In this document: positions 34,792 to 45,329 of the stretch, piece after piece
Numbering within the stretch: the stretch's first letter is position 1
How the letters are laid out: each line of letters opens with the position of its first letter
NCBI GenBank assembly: GCA_036417435.1
Contig: CM070904.1
Coordinates: 58,055,908-58,119,907 of the forward strand
Direction of reading: 5' to 3'
Source of the DNA: Inia geoffrensis
Taxonomy: Eukaryota > Chordata > Mammalia > Artiodactyla > Iniidae
DNA length: 64,000 nt
The notes under the pieces: model-generated
Told to the model about the DNA's origin: nothing
Databases searched by the model: none
The model's input: the letters and a program-made list of their open reading frames with translations, nothing else
Program-made: the position numbers and the translations under genes

Positions 34792-35685
34792 CTAGAGAAG
34801 TTCCTTTAGCACTTGCTGTAAAGCTGGTTTGGTGCTGCTGAACTCTCTCAGCTTTTGCTTGTATGTAAAGGTTTTAATTTTTCCATCAAATCTGAATGAG
34901 ATCCTTGCTGGGTAGAGTAATCTTGGTTGCAGGTTTTTCTCATTCATTACTTTAAATATGTCCTGCCAGTCCCTTCTTGCTTGCAAAGTTTCTGCTGAAA
35001 GATCAGCTGTTACCCTCATGGGGATTCCCTTGTGTGTTATTTGTTGTTTTTCCCTTGCTGCTTTTAATATGTTTTCTTTGTATTTAATTTTTGACAATTT
35101 GATTAATATGTGTCTTGACATATTTCTCCTTGGATTTATCCTGTATGGGACTCTCTGTGCTTACTGGACTTGATTAACTATTTCCTTTCCCATATTAGGG
35201 AAGTTTTCAACTATAATCTCTTCAAATAGTTTCTCAGTCCCTTTCTTTTTCTCTTCTTCTTCTGGAACCCCTATAATTCGAATGTTGGTGCGTTTAATGT
35301 TGTCCCAGGGGTCTCTGAGACGGTCCTCAGCTCTTTTCATTCTTTTTTCTTTATTCTTCTCTGCAGCAGTTATTTCCACTATTTTATCTTCCAGGTCACT
35401 TATCTGTTCTTCTGCCTCAGTTATTCTGCTATTGATCCCATCTAGAGTATTTTTAATTTCCTTAGTTGTGTTGTTCATCCTTGTTTGTTTCATCTTTAGT
35501 TCTTCTAGGTCCTTGTTAAATATTTCTTGCATTTTGTCTGTTCTATATCCAAGATTTTGAATCATCTTTACTTTCATTATTCTGAATTCTTTTTCAGGTA
35601 GACTGCCTATTTCCTCTTCATTTGTTAGGTCTGGTGGGTTTTTATCTTGCTCCTTCATCTGCTGTGTGTTTTTCTGTCTTCTCAT
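34792..35685 (-). pseudogene. L1 copy 2 ORF1, broken
   Basis: Starts 'MRRQKNTQQMKEQDKN' at 35685 as in copy 1. The coiled coil and RRM are open to 35161 (174 codons), then a break between 35161 and 35121 separates the C-terminal domain (35121-34792, 109 codons, ending LKELL). In copy 2 the tail of the coiled coil is a few residues shorter (RTDKMQEIF replaces the longer copy 1 text). Confidence 0.92.
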
Positions 35686-36229
35686 TTTGCTTATCTTACT
35701 ATGTTTGGGGTCTCCTTTTTTCAGGCTGCAGGTTCGTAGTTCCCATTGTTTTTGGTGTCTGTCCCCAGTGGCTAAGGTTGGCTGAGTGGGTTGTGTAGGC
35801 TTCCTGGTGGAGGGGACTAGTGCCTGTGTTCTGGTGGATGAGGCTGGATCTTGTCTTTCTGGTAGGCAGGTCCACGTCTCATGGTGTGTTTTGGGGTGTC
35901 TGTGGGCTTATTATGATTTTAGGCAGCCTCTCTGCTAATGGGTGGGGTTGTGTTCTTGTCTTGCTAGTTGTTTGCATAGGATGTCCAGCACTGTAGCTTG
36001 CTGGTTGTTGAGTGAAGCTGGGTGCTGGTGTTGAGCTGGAGATCTCTGGGAGATTTTCGCCGTTTGATATTATGTGGAGCTGGGAGGTCCCTTGTGGACC
36101 AGTGTCCTGAAGTTGGCTCTCCCACCTTAGAGGCACAGCACTGACTCCTGGCTGCAGCACCAAGAGCCCTTCGTCCACACGGCTCAGAATAAAAGGGAGA
36201 AAAAGTAGAAAGAAAGAATTAGTAGAAGT

Positions 36230-36268
<39 letters not shown>

Positions 36269-37716
36269 AAAAGAAAGAAAGGAGGGAGGGAGGGAGGGAG
36301 GGAGGGATGGAGGAAGGGAGGGAGGGAGGGAGGAGGGAAGGAAGGAAAAAAGAAAGAAAGAGGATAAAGTAAAATAAAGTAAGGTAAAATATAATAAAGT
36401 TATTAAAATAAAAAAATAATTGTTAAGAGAAAAAAAGAAAAAAAAAAAACACGGATGGATAGAACCCTAGGACAAATGGTGGAAGCAAATGTATACAGAC
36501 AAAATCTCACACAGAAGCATACATATACACACTCACAAAAAGAGGAAAAGGGGAAAATATCATAAACCTTGCTCCCAAGTCCACCTCCTTAATTTGGGAT
36601 GATTGGTTGTCTATTCATGTATTCTACAGATGCAGGGTACATCAAGTTGATTGTGGAGCTTTAATCCGCTGCTTCTGAGGCTGCTGGGAGAGATTTCCCT
36701 TTCTCTACTTTGTTCTCACAGCTCCCAGGGGCTCAGCTTTGGATTTGGCCACGCCTCTGAGTGTAGGTCGCTGGAGGGCGTCTGTTCTTCGCTCAGACAG
36801 GACCGGGTTAAAAGAGCCGCTGATTCAGGGGCTCTGGCGCACTCAGGCTGGAGGGAGGGAGGGGCACGATGCGGGGCGGGCCTGCGTCGGCAGAGGCCGG
36901 CGTGACGTTGCACCAGCCTGAGGCGCGCCGTAGGTTCTCCCGGGGAAGTTGTCCGTGGATCCCGGGACCCTGGCAGTGGCGGGCTGCACAGGCTCCCCGG
37001 AAGGGGGGTGTGGATAGTGACCTGTGCTCGCACACAGGCTTCTTGGTGGCGGCGGCAGCAGCCTTAGCGTCTCCTGCCCGCCTCTGGGGTCCGCGTTTTT
37101 AGCCGCGGCTCGCGCCCGTCTCTGGAGCTCCTTTATGCAGCGCTCTTAATACCCTCTCCTCGCGCACCTGCACTAACTCCCTGCAGGCTGTGTTCACGCC
37201 GCCAACCCCAGTCCTCTGCCTGCCTCCGACCGAAGCCCGAGCCTCAGCTCCCAGCCCCGCCTGCCCCGGCGTGTAAGCAGACAAGCCTCTCAGGCAGGTG
37301 AGTGCCGGTCGGCCCTGATCCTCTGTGCGGGAATCTCTCCGCTTTGCCCTCCGCACCCATGTTGCTGTGCTCTCCCCCGCGGCTCCGAAGCTTTCGCCCT
37401 CTGCCACCCGCAGTCTCCGCCCGTGAAGGGGCTTCCTAGTGTGTGGAACCCTTTCCTCCTTCGAGCTCCCTCCCACTGGTGCAGGTCCCGTCCCTATCCT
37501 TTTGTCTCTGTTTATTCTTTTTTCTTTTGCCCTACCCAGGTTCGTGGCGGGGGTGGGGGTGGGGGTTCTTGCCTTTTGGGAGGTCTGAGGTCTTCTGCCA
37601 GCGTTCAGTAGGTGTTCTGTAGGAGTTGTTCCACGTGTAGATGTATTTCTGGTGTATCTGTGGGGAGGAAGGTGATCTCTGCGTCTTACTCTTCTGCCAT
37701 CTTCCCGGAAGCCTCC
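35686..37716 (-). promoter_or_regulatory. L1 copy 2 5' UTR
   Basis: About 2.0 kb. CpG-dense at about 36740-37420. It contains a module with purine-rich microsatellite (pyrimidine-rich in L1 sense) at about 36146-36585 that copy 1 lacks, and a ~220-bp module at about 36945-37168 that copy 1 also lacks, but it is missing a ~70-bp module (junction about 37166-37171) that copies 1 and 3 have. The YY1-like site is at 37695-37703. Frames on either strand here (up to 220 codons) follow the GC-rich repeat and are not genes. Confidence 0.85.
36191..36362. repeat. (GAAA)n and (GGGA)n microsatellite inside L1 copy 2 5' UTR
   Basis: A run of GAAA units (about 36228-36280) followed by GGGA units (about 36281-36345). 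In copy 3 the same place is only T/A-rich, so the repeat expanded in this copy or its lineage. Confidence 0.92.
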
Positions 37717-37728
37717 GCAAATATTTTT

Positions 37729-38850
37729 GACTATAAACTTTACACATTCATAACCAAACACTTCCCTAAGAGTGCTTAAATAGGCAACTTTTATCTAGAG
37801 TTTACTCATATCTAGTCACCCATACCTCAGTTTTCTGGATAACTTACAAAGGCTTACATTTTAATTTCAAATGACTGTTTACCTCTCCCTCCACTTTTTA
37901 AATAGAATATAGAACACAGGCTCATCCCATAATATAAAGTGTAACTCTAAGGCTATTGATATATTTCACAGCCAGGAAGAGTTAACCATTAATTACACTT
38001 ATATAATATAGTATTAAAAAGGTTGGCTAAACTCTAATTTATCCAACTCCCCTATTACATGTACTCGTAAAGAGCTCATGCTTTCATACACACTTTGCAA
38101 CTTTTCTCTTTTGCCTATAGTTTTCATGGTCTTTCTCTGCTTCTAGTTCCCCATTCTTAAAAATTAATTAATTTGTATCTAATTAACATATGTATAATTT
38201 TAGTATTAGAAATGGTAGGTTCAAGGCATCAGAAGGAATGTCATGATAAGTACCTCTCAAAGTCCTCTCCCATAAGAGCAATGAGAACACTGGCAGAAAT
38301 CAGCTTTTGCCGAACTCTGGAAATTAAGCAGACTTACAACAACCCAAGGTGTATTTGCTTTAGAAAAATGGCAGGATCACAGTAAGAAAGTATCATCAAT
38401 TTTCAAATCATGTGCCTTCCAAGTCCTTGACTGTATAGCCAAACCATTGGCCACAGCCCAGAAAGAAGGACATAGCTAAAACTCCATTCATTGCCTGACC
38501 TCTGAAACTCCATTGATTGCCTGACCTCTGTAAGCCCCAACTCTGACTGGAGGCTCACAGTGATGTTTTGGTTTTCCAGGAATTAGTGTGATTTCAGAGC
38601 AGTGTTTGATAGTCTCTTAAAGTTCTGATTATTTCCCTTCCGCAGTGTACAGTCACCCTGGCATAAGGTAGGTATTCCCTTTGGGAAAGTCTGGGAGAAA
38701 GATTAACCGCATAAATTTGCGATACTATACTGGGGTTCTTCATCAAGGGGGACTGGCTTCCCCTTCACCCGAAGAGTTCTGAGTCTGTAAACTGGCTGAA
38801 GTCTGAGAATTGAAGAAGGACGATGGCTTTGTTTTTATGATTCAGGTTAG
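37729..38850. other. Unique DNA, no gene seen
   Basis: No nameable repeat. A 26-bp unit is duplicated in tandem at 38479-38504 and 38505-38530 with one mismatch. Confidence 0.5.
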
Positions 38851-38854
38851 AATA

Positions 38855-39106
38855 CAAAGCTATATTAATACTAGCATGAGGATCAATTTATAGATCAATG
38901 GAACTGAAATGAGAGTCCAGAAAAAAACCCACTATACTGGTTAATCTATTTTCAACAAGGGTAACAAGATAATTCAATGGAGAAAGAATAATATTTTCTT
39001 TATGGTATTCATAGAAGAAAGAATGAAGTCAGACAAAGATCTCACACCATATACAAAAATTAACTCAAAATGTGTCAAAGATCTCAATGTAGGAGCTAAA
39101 ATATAA
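38855..39106 (+). pseudogene. Old L1 ORF2 C-terminal remnant
   Basis: 'gatcaatggaactgaaatga', 'cacaccatatacaaaaatta' and 'actcaaaatgtgtcaaagat' match the ORF2 region after the RT (DQWNR..., [14 protein letters not shown] in the intact copy). Stops and indels throughout. Confidence 0.75.
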
Positions 39107-39580
39107 AACTTTTTTTTTGGTTTCACTTTTTTAAAAATGTATTTGATTGAAGTATAGTTTTACAATGTTAGATTACAAATAGTAACTAATTACAAATAGA
39201 TTTACAATATTGTGTTAATAAATGCTGCACAGCAAAGTGATTCAATTATACATACATATATGTGTGTGTATATATATATATTCTTTTTCGTATTATTTTC
39301 CATTATGGTTTATTACAGGATATTGAATATAGTTCCTTGTGCTATACAGTAGGACCTTGCTGTTTATCCATTCTATATATACTAGTTTGTATCTGCTAAT
39401 CCCAAACATCCAATCCATCCCTCCCCTATGCCACCCTCCCTCCTTGCCAACTACAAAGTCTGTTCTCTGTGTCTGGGAGTTTGTTTCTGTTTCATAGATA
39501 AGTTAATTTGTGTCATATTTTAGATTCCACATATAACTTATATCATATGGCATTTGCCGTTCTCTTTTTGACTTCAGAAA
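39107..39580 (-). mobile_element. L1 3' end of an older cetartiodactyl type, truncated
   Basis: Poly(T) at 39110-39118, then 'tgaagtatagttttacaatg', 'gcaaagtgattcaattatac', 'tggtttattacaggatattg', 'gtgctatacagtaggacctt' and 'gattccacatataacttata', the inverted L1 3' UTR shared by whales and ruminants. About 470 bp, inserted at the end of an old L1 ORF2 remnant. Confidence 0.85.
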
Positions 39581-39599
39581 ATAAATGATTTAATTTGCA

Positions 39600-39800
39600 C
39601 TTTTAACGTAGAAATACTTTTAACAAACAATAATGGTGAGAGGAGTAAAAGTAGGATCAATGTGTGCTAAGTCACAGAGGAGAGAAAGTACAAGATACAG
39701 AAGTTAGACCAAGTAAACAGAAGTAGAGGATGCCATAAAGTAATTAGAGATTAAGTCTGGGGAGAGAGATTTGAGTTATATTGTAGAGCATCTTATTTAT
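39600..39800 (-). repeat. L2 LINE fragment, inverted, left part
   Basis: Wording such as 'gtgctaagtcacagaggaga' and 'agagattaagtctggggaga' is compatible with inverted L2; the clearer continuation after the SINE (40120-40415) supports it. Confidence 0.4.
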
Positions 39801-40119
39801 TTTTTAAAAACTTTCTTAATAAATTTATTTATTTATTTATGCGGCGCTGGTCTTCACTGCTGTGCGCAGGCTTTAGCGGCGGCGAGCGGGGGGCTGCTTT
39901 CCGTTGCGGTGCGCGGGCTTCTCATTGCAGTGGTTACTCTCATTGAGAAGCATGGGCTCTAGGCATATGAGCTTCAGTAGTGTGGCACACAGGCTCAGTA
40001 GCTGTGGCTTGCATGCTTAGTTGCTCCGCAGCATGTGGGGTCTTCCTGGACCAGGGCTCGAACCGGTGTCTCCTGCATTGGCAGGCGGATTCTTAACTAC
40101 TGCGCCACCAGGGAAGTCC
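39801..40119 (-). mobile_element. CHR-2 type SINE, long form
   Basis: Inverted SINE: AT-rich tail (TTTA)n at about 39822-39840, 'cgctggtcttcactgctgtg', 'tagctgtggcttgcatgctt', then the tRNA-like head 'ttcttaactactgcgccacc' and 'agggaagtcc'. No clear target duplication. Confidence 0.9.
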
Positions 40120-40415
40120 AGGATCTCAGTTATTAAGTTAAGCTCTTTGGTATTATTATTATTAGCAATGAAGAGCTGCTGCCAGCTTTGATCAGCAGAC
40201 TAAACAGTTTGTTGAGAATATTAATGCATTATTATGTGTAGAAATATTTGATAGAGCAAATATTAGATGGAGGGATACTAATGAGGGGCCTATTCTAACA
40301 GACCAGGTGAAAGATGATAAGGCCCTAGTAATTAGTAAGAAGGGATCATTACTTAGGTAAAATTAACAAATCATGACAATGTATTTTAAATAGTAGGTGT
40401 GAGAGTGAGGGAATA
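40120..40415 (-). repeat. L2 LINE fragment, inverted, right part
   Basis: 'gtttgttgagaatattaatg', 'gggcctattctaacagacca' and 'ggtgaaagatgataaggccc' follow the inverted L2 order ('gtgttgagaatagactg', 'aggctattgcaataatccag', 'gcgagagatgatggtggc'). Confidence 0.6.
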
Positions 40416-41235
40416 TTCAACGATAATGCTTATATTACTCTGAGAAGATAACTATTATTCAGAACAAGGAGGTTGGCGTGTGTACCTTCTGACTTGTGCT
40501 GGGCTACAACACTCTAATGAGTGTTTGTTGTGCTAGGAGTATATACATATATATATACAGGTAGACATGAAATCCAGCACTTAGTTGATGACCTGGACAA
40601 TCCTATGACTTTGGTAACACATCTATACACACATATAAATTGCAGCCTATGCACCAGTCATATTCCTCATTTCCCTCATCACCAACTGCCTGCCTGAGTT
40701 CCTTTTCCTCAGTTTTCTGCTCTCTGCTTTCCAAAATCTCAGAAGCCATTGGCCAAATAGCCAGTGGCAGTAACTGATAATATATAATACTTGCCCTACC
40801 CCACTAAAAATGGTTGCTTTTCAACAAAGGATTTCTGCATACACTGCTGTTGTGCTCTAAAAGACTGATGCCTCAGGATTGAATTTAGATACCTAGAAAT
40901 GGTCAACAAGGAAAGTATTGTGGAGGCAAGGATATTACAGCTGTCTCTCAATGCCCCGTTGTCCTATGTAAGGTAAGCAACTGCTTGATCTACCTAGGTG
41001 TGATCCTTGCCATTGTAAGGTTGCCTATAAGCAACACACCAAAGGAAACATATTTTACAGACTGTTTTTGTCAAAAGCCTGATGAATGTTTTTGTAATAA
41101 ATTAACTTATTCTTCTTTATTTCAGAATTTTAAAAGAATGTCACTGATTCCTGTTTTTATATGAATCAGTTCATTACTTAAGTCCTAGTCTTAAGTGTGT
41201 AAAGGAATAATTTTAAAAATTATGTATAAAACATT
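40416..41235. other. Unique DNA, no gene seen
   Basis: Nothing assignable. Confidence 0.45.
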
Positions 41236-41239
41236 AATT

Positions 41240-41420
41240 CAATTTTTAAAACATATATGCATGTATATTTGAAAAGACATCCAAAGAAATATTAAAAGTG
41301 GTTGCCTCTGAGTGGTGAGATTAAATGCGATTTCAAATTTATTCTTTATCCTTTGCTGTATTGTTCAGATTACCCATAAAGATCATATATTACTTTTATA
41401 ATCTGAAAAAAATAAATTTA
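41240..41420 (+). repeat. Old L1/HAL1-type 3' end
   Basis: 'gtggttgcctctgagtggtg', 'atattacttttataatctga' and an A-rich end match the terminal part of an L1M/HAL1-type 3' UTR. Confidence 0.5.
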
Positions 41421-42599
41421 GAGAAAGTAAAAGGGTTATCCATCACACAATACATTTGTGGAATAGAATTCACTTGGCCTTAAAGGCATAAAAAATTCCT
41501 ACCCCAGAGTCAGCCTTGAAGGAAATGTATCAGTGCCAACACAGCAACCCCTAGACTTCTGTGTAGATTGGTGCCATTGTGAGGTAACATTACCCTCTCA
41601 ACGACCTGCTCAGTCTCTCGTGGCAACTATTGAATTCTGACTGAGGCCACTCCTGTTCATCCTTTTGCCTACTAGCGTAAGTCACTTGGTCGGGCACAGC
41701 TTAATTCTTGACTGTGGATTTTGTGAACTCCTCTTATAAAATAGTACAATTACTGCAGGTCATGAACATCAAATGCCACTAACACTTCCAGCTGTGACCA
41801 CGGAATAGCCTCCCAACAGAAGTATTGCAACATGGTAATAATAACATCCCAGCTGTAGCCACAATCACCGAAATCACTGACAGTGTCAATAATGTATAAA
41901 ACCCCTTGGAAACTCAACTGTACTTGCCAAAAGGCATTCATCAATTTCACTGCCTTTTATCTACCATTTAAAATGGTCTGGTTTTAGTGTTAGGGTTTTA
42001 AAATAAATGACTAGGGTAAATAGGCCCTGGCTGAATTGCTCACTATCTGCTTTGAATTGCTTCTCTAAATGTTGGGACGTGAAGTTCAGCCTTAACCACT
42101 CAAGTACAATCTGTAACCACTACATGTTAGGTGATGGGATGTGAACAAAGAGAGTTGAGTGTCTAGAGAGGTGAAATTTACTAAGCCCCTTTACAGCTTA
42201 AGTCCATTTAAAACATTGTAAAGGACATCGTGAGAATACAGGAGAGGGAGCAGCTTTGACTTCTCAGAAGCCATTCAGCTTTTAGGACGATCGAAGGGAG
42301 TGAAAATGCAGGAAGGCCAAAGAGAAAAGGTCTATTTTAACAAATGTTAGGAATAATAAACTGTAACTATCACTACACCTCACTATAGTGTTTTCCTGCA
42401 TTTGCTCGAATACATTATACAGGAGATAGAACAATTGCTTGGAATGTTTGAGCAAACTTAAATTACTGCTACTGAAGATAGAAAAAACTAAAACAAAAAT
42501 CAAAGAAATGATGGCTTGTTATATTAAAAAAAACTATTGAATATCATACACTTTCAACATACTGGTCATTACTATTACTGTAACTTTAATTTGTATAAT
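41421..42599. other. Unique DNA, no gene seen
   Basis: No nameable repeat. Two small minus-strand frames (41750-41950, 42282-42503) lack family features. Confidence 0.45.
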
Positions 42600-42820
42600 T
42601 ATTTAACTTGTCATAGCTCTTTCAAATATGTTAGCTCAATTGATTCTTCACCATAATTCTGTCATATTAGAGACAGATAATTCTGTCTCTAATATGACAG
42701 AATTATCCCACATATTACATGTAATAATATAGATTTCAGAGAGGCTGGAATGATATGCCCAATATTACCCAGCTAGTTAGAAAGCAAACTGAGCACAAGA
42801 ACATTGATACTCAGTCACAC
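42600..42820 (-). repeat. MIR SINE carrying an internal inverted duplication
   Basis: Both flanks of the palindrome read as inverted MIR: 'ttagctcaattgattcttca' on the left and 'tcagagaggctggaatgata', 'tacccagctagttagaaagc' on the right. The middle of the MIR is altered by the hairpin at 42653-42706. Confidence 0.65.
42653..42706. repeat. Perfect 25-bp inverted repeat with 4-bp loop
   Basis: Left arm 42653-42677, loop 'taat' 42678-42681, right arm 42682-42706. The right arm is the exact reverse complement of the left arm over all 25 bases. The arms are not simple alternating sequence ('gtcatattagagacaga' lies in the left arm). Confidence 0.98.
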
Positions 42821-43084
42821 CAGCCACTCGCATCTATGAAATCCTATCTCTCCTTGACTATGTGCTTCTTGTTGTAGATAAATACCTATCAAGCTTCAGA
42901 AAACCTGTGCTTTTGTGATCCAAGAGTTTAGAATATGGGAGCCTTCAAATTGTTTTCTCTGTTCTGGGTAGAACAGTGAACTTTTGCCTACCAGGTCAAT
43001 TCTCCCAAGTAAAGAGCCAGGAAAAGGAACTTACAGAGTAGTATCAAACAAGAAATAAAGAATATATAGAAAGAAACAATAGTG

Positions 43085-43450
43085 AATCTATAGATATTTG
43101 AACAACTTTTTTTGTACATTCATTATTTATTAATTCTTTCAGTAAAAATTTACTGAGCAGCTTAAATGACAAGGATTTTATCGATGCTAAGGATTGAAAC
43201 AGGAATAATGTTTTTGTCCCTGCCCTAGGTTTATTATTTAGAAGGGGCGATAGAAATAAAAATAAAGAGACATGTATGTACATTAAGAAATTTCAGAATT
43301 TGACAAGTGCTTTGAAGGCAGCCGAGCTTGGCAATAAAGAATAAAAAAGGTAAAGAGCATAATTTTGACAGGATAGTCCAAGAATGCATTTATAAGAAGG
43401 TGCATTTAAGCCAAAATGAAAGATATTTACCCAAGTAATATCATACTGTT
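43085..43450 (-). repeat. L2 LINE 3' fragment, inverted
   Basis: 'tttactgagcagcttaaatg', 'gtccctgccctaggtttatt', 'ttgacaagtgctttgaaggc' and 'gacaggatagtccaagaatg' follow the inverted L2 3' pattern ('tttattgagcgcctactatg', 'atccctgccctcatggagct', 'tgataagtgctatgaag'). Confidence 0.6.
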
Positions 43451-43920
43451 TACAATTGAGAAAATGAATTTTCAACGCAGTTGTAAATGATTTTCAAAAA
43501 TTGAAAATCATCTAGATATGATACAAAGTTTTTAGAAGTCTACTGTGGAAGCTAAAATCACTTGATCAAAATGATCAACTAGGACCTTAAGAATGAAACT
43601 GTGAATTCTGTTAAATGTAAAGTTGCCTAAATGTGAAGAAGTGGAAAACAAAATTCATGGCTGTTGGTAGCCCTCCAAAAACTAAGTCTTCACTGCCAAT
43701 GAATGGGATTAAAACTGTGTTTGAATTGAAAGCTTTACATGTTACTTTCCTCCTGGAGGCATCATTTCACATGCCCCAGCACAGCTTTTCAAATGTGGTG
43801 CTTCTGGTGGATCGTGTCTTATAAACTGTCAAGTTGATTGTGCAATGCATTCCAGTAGGAAAGAGAATTATGACTCCCTCCCTCGTTGAGTGTGATACTT
43901 GTCCCTGCATTGTTAAAAAT
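43451..43920. other. Unique DNA, no gene seen
   Basis: An 11-bp inverted repeat ('atgattttcaa' / 'ttgaaaatcat') occurs at 43487-43511. The 63-codon frame at 43633-43824 has no family features. Confidence 0.5.
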
Positions 43921-43935
43921 CAAAGACATAAAAGT

Positions 43936-44955
43936 ATTATTAGTTTTTAAACATCTTTATTGGAGTATAATTGCTTTACAATATTGTATTAGTTTTGGCT
44001 GTATAACAAAGTGAATCAGCTATATGTATAAATATATACCCATATCCACTCCCTCTTGCGTCTCCCTCCCACCCTCCCTATCCCACCCCTCTAGATGGTC
44101 ACAAAGCACCAAGCTGATCTCCCTGTGCTATGAGGCTCCTTCCCACTAGCTATCTATTTTACATTTGGTAGTATACATAAGTCCATGCCTCTCTCTCACT
44201 TCGTCCCAGCTTACCCTTCTGCCTCCCTGTGTCCTAAATCCATTTTCTACATCTGCATTTTTATTCCTCTCCTGCCCCTAGGTTCATCAGAACCATTTTT
44301 TTGTTTTGTTTTGTTTTAGATTCCATATATATGTGTTGGCATATGGCATTTGTTTTTCTCTTTCTGACTTACTTCACTCTGTATGACAGACTCTAGGTCC
44401 ATCCACCTCACTACAAATAACTCAATTTCGTTTCTTTTTATGCCTCAGTAATACTCCATTTTGTACATGTGCCACTTCTTCTTTATCCATTCATCTGCCG
44501 TTGGACTCTTAGGTTGCTTCCATGTCCTGGATATTGTAAATAGTGCTGCGATGGACACTGTGGTACATGACTGTTTTTGAATTATGGTTTTTTCAGGGTA
44601 TATGCCCAATAGTGGGATTGCTGGGTTGTATGGTAGTTCTATTTTTAGATATTAAGTGGCCTCCATAATGTTATTCATAGTGGCTGTATCAATTTACATT
44701 CCCACCAGCAGTGCAAGAGGGCTCCCTTTTCTACACACCCTCTCCAGCATTCATTGTTTCTAGATTTTTTGATGATGGCCACTCTGGTATGAGATGATAC
44801 CTCATTGTAGTTTTGATTAACATTTCTCTGATGATTAGTGATTTTGAGCATTCTTTCATGTGTTTGTTGGCAACCTGTATGTCTTCTTTGGAGAAATGTC
44901 TATTTAGGTCTTCTACCCTTTTTGGGATTGGTTTTTTTGTTGTTGTTATTGTTTG
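43936..44955 (-). mobile_element. Older L1 3' end, 5'-truncated (outer element)
   Basis: Inverted L1 3' UTR plus the last ~200 codons of ORF2 (recognisable from 44731-44970 as [17 protein letters not shown] and IKTTMRYHL). Its 3' UTR differs clearly from that of copy 3, for example in the 44180-44290 stretch, so it is another, older L1 lineage. Confidence 0.9.
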
Positions 44956-45329
44956 TTTGTTTTTTAACATCTTTATTGGGGTATAATTGCTTTACAATGG
45001 TGTGTTAGTTTCTACTTTATAACAAAGTGAATCAATTATACATATACATATGTTCCCATATCTCTTCCCACTTGCCTCTCCCTCCCTCCCACCCTCCCTA
45101 TCCCACCCCTCCAGGTGGTCACAAAGCACCGAGCCGATACCCCTGTGCCAAGTGGCTGCCTACCACTAGCTATCTACCTTACATTTGTTAGTATATATAT
45201 GTCCATGTCTCTCTCTCACCCTATCACAGCTTACCCTTCCCCCTCCCCATATCCTCAAGTCCGTTCTCCAGTAAGTCTGTGTCTTTATTCCTGTCTTACC
45301 CCTAGGTTCTTCATAACATTTTTTTTCCC

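Larger units (their letters stand above)
30513..37728 (-). mobile_element. Full-length LINE-1 (copy 2), inactivated
   Basis: Minus-strand L1 from its 3' end (about 30525, degenerate T-rich tail) to its 5' end (about 37716), roughly 7.2 kb. An imperfect duplication 'gcaaat(a)ttttt' is seen at 30513-30524 and 37717-37728. The 3' UTR holds a long (TA)n run at 30752-30786. ORF1 and ORF2 are broken but every domain is present. Its 5' UTR is about 2.0 kb, longer than that of copy 1. Confidence 0.93.

Noticed and set aside
37099..37761. 220-codon minus frame at the 5' end of L1 copy 2
   Set aside because: It starts in host flank and runs through the CpG-rich L1 5' UTR. The corresponding region in copies 1 and 3 is in several frames with stops, so no conserved protein.
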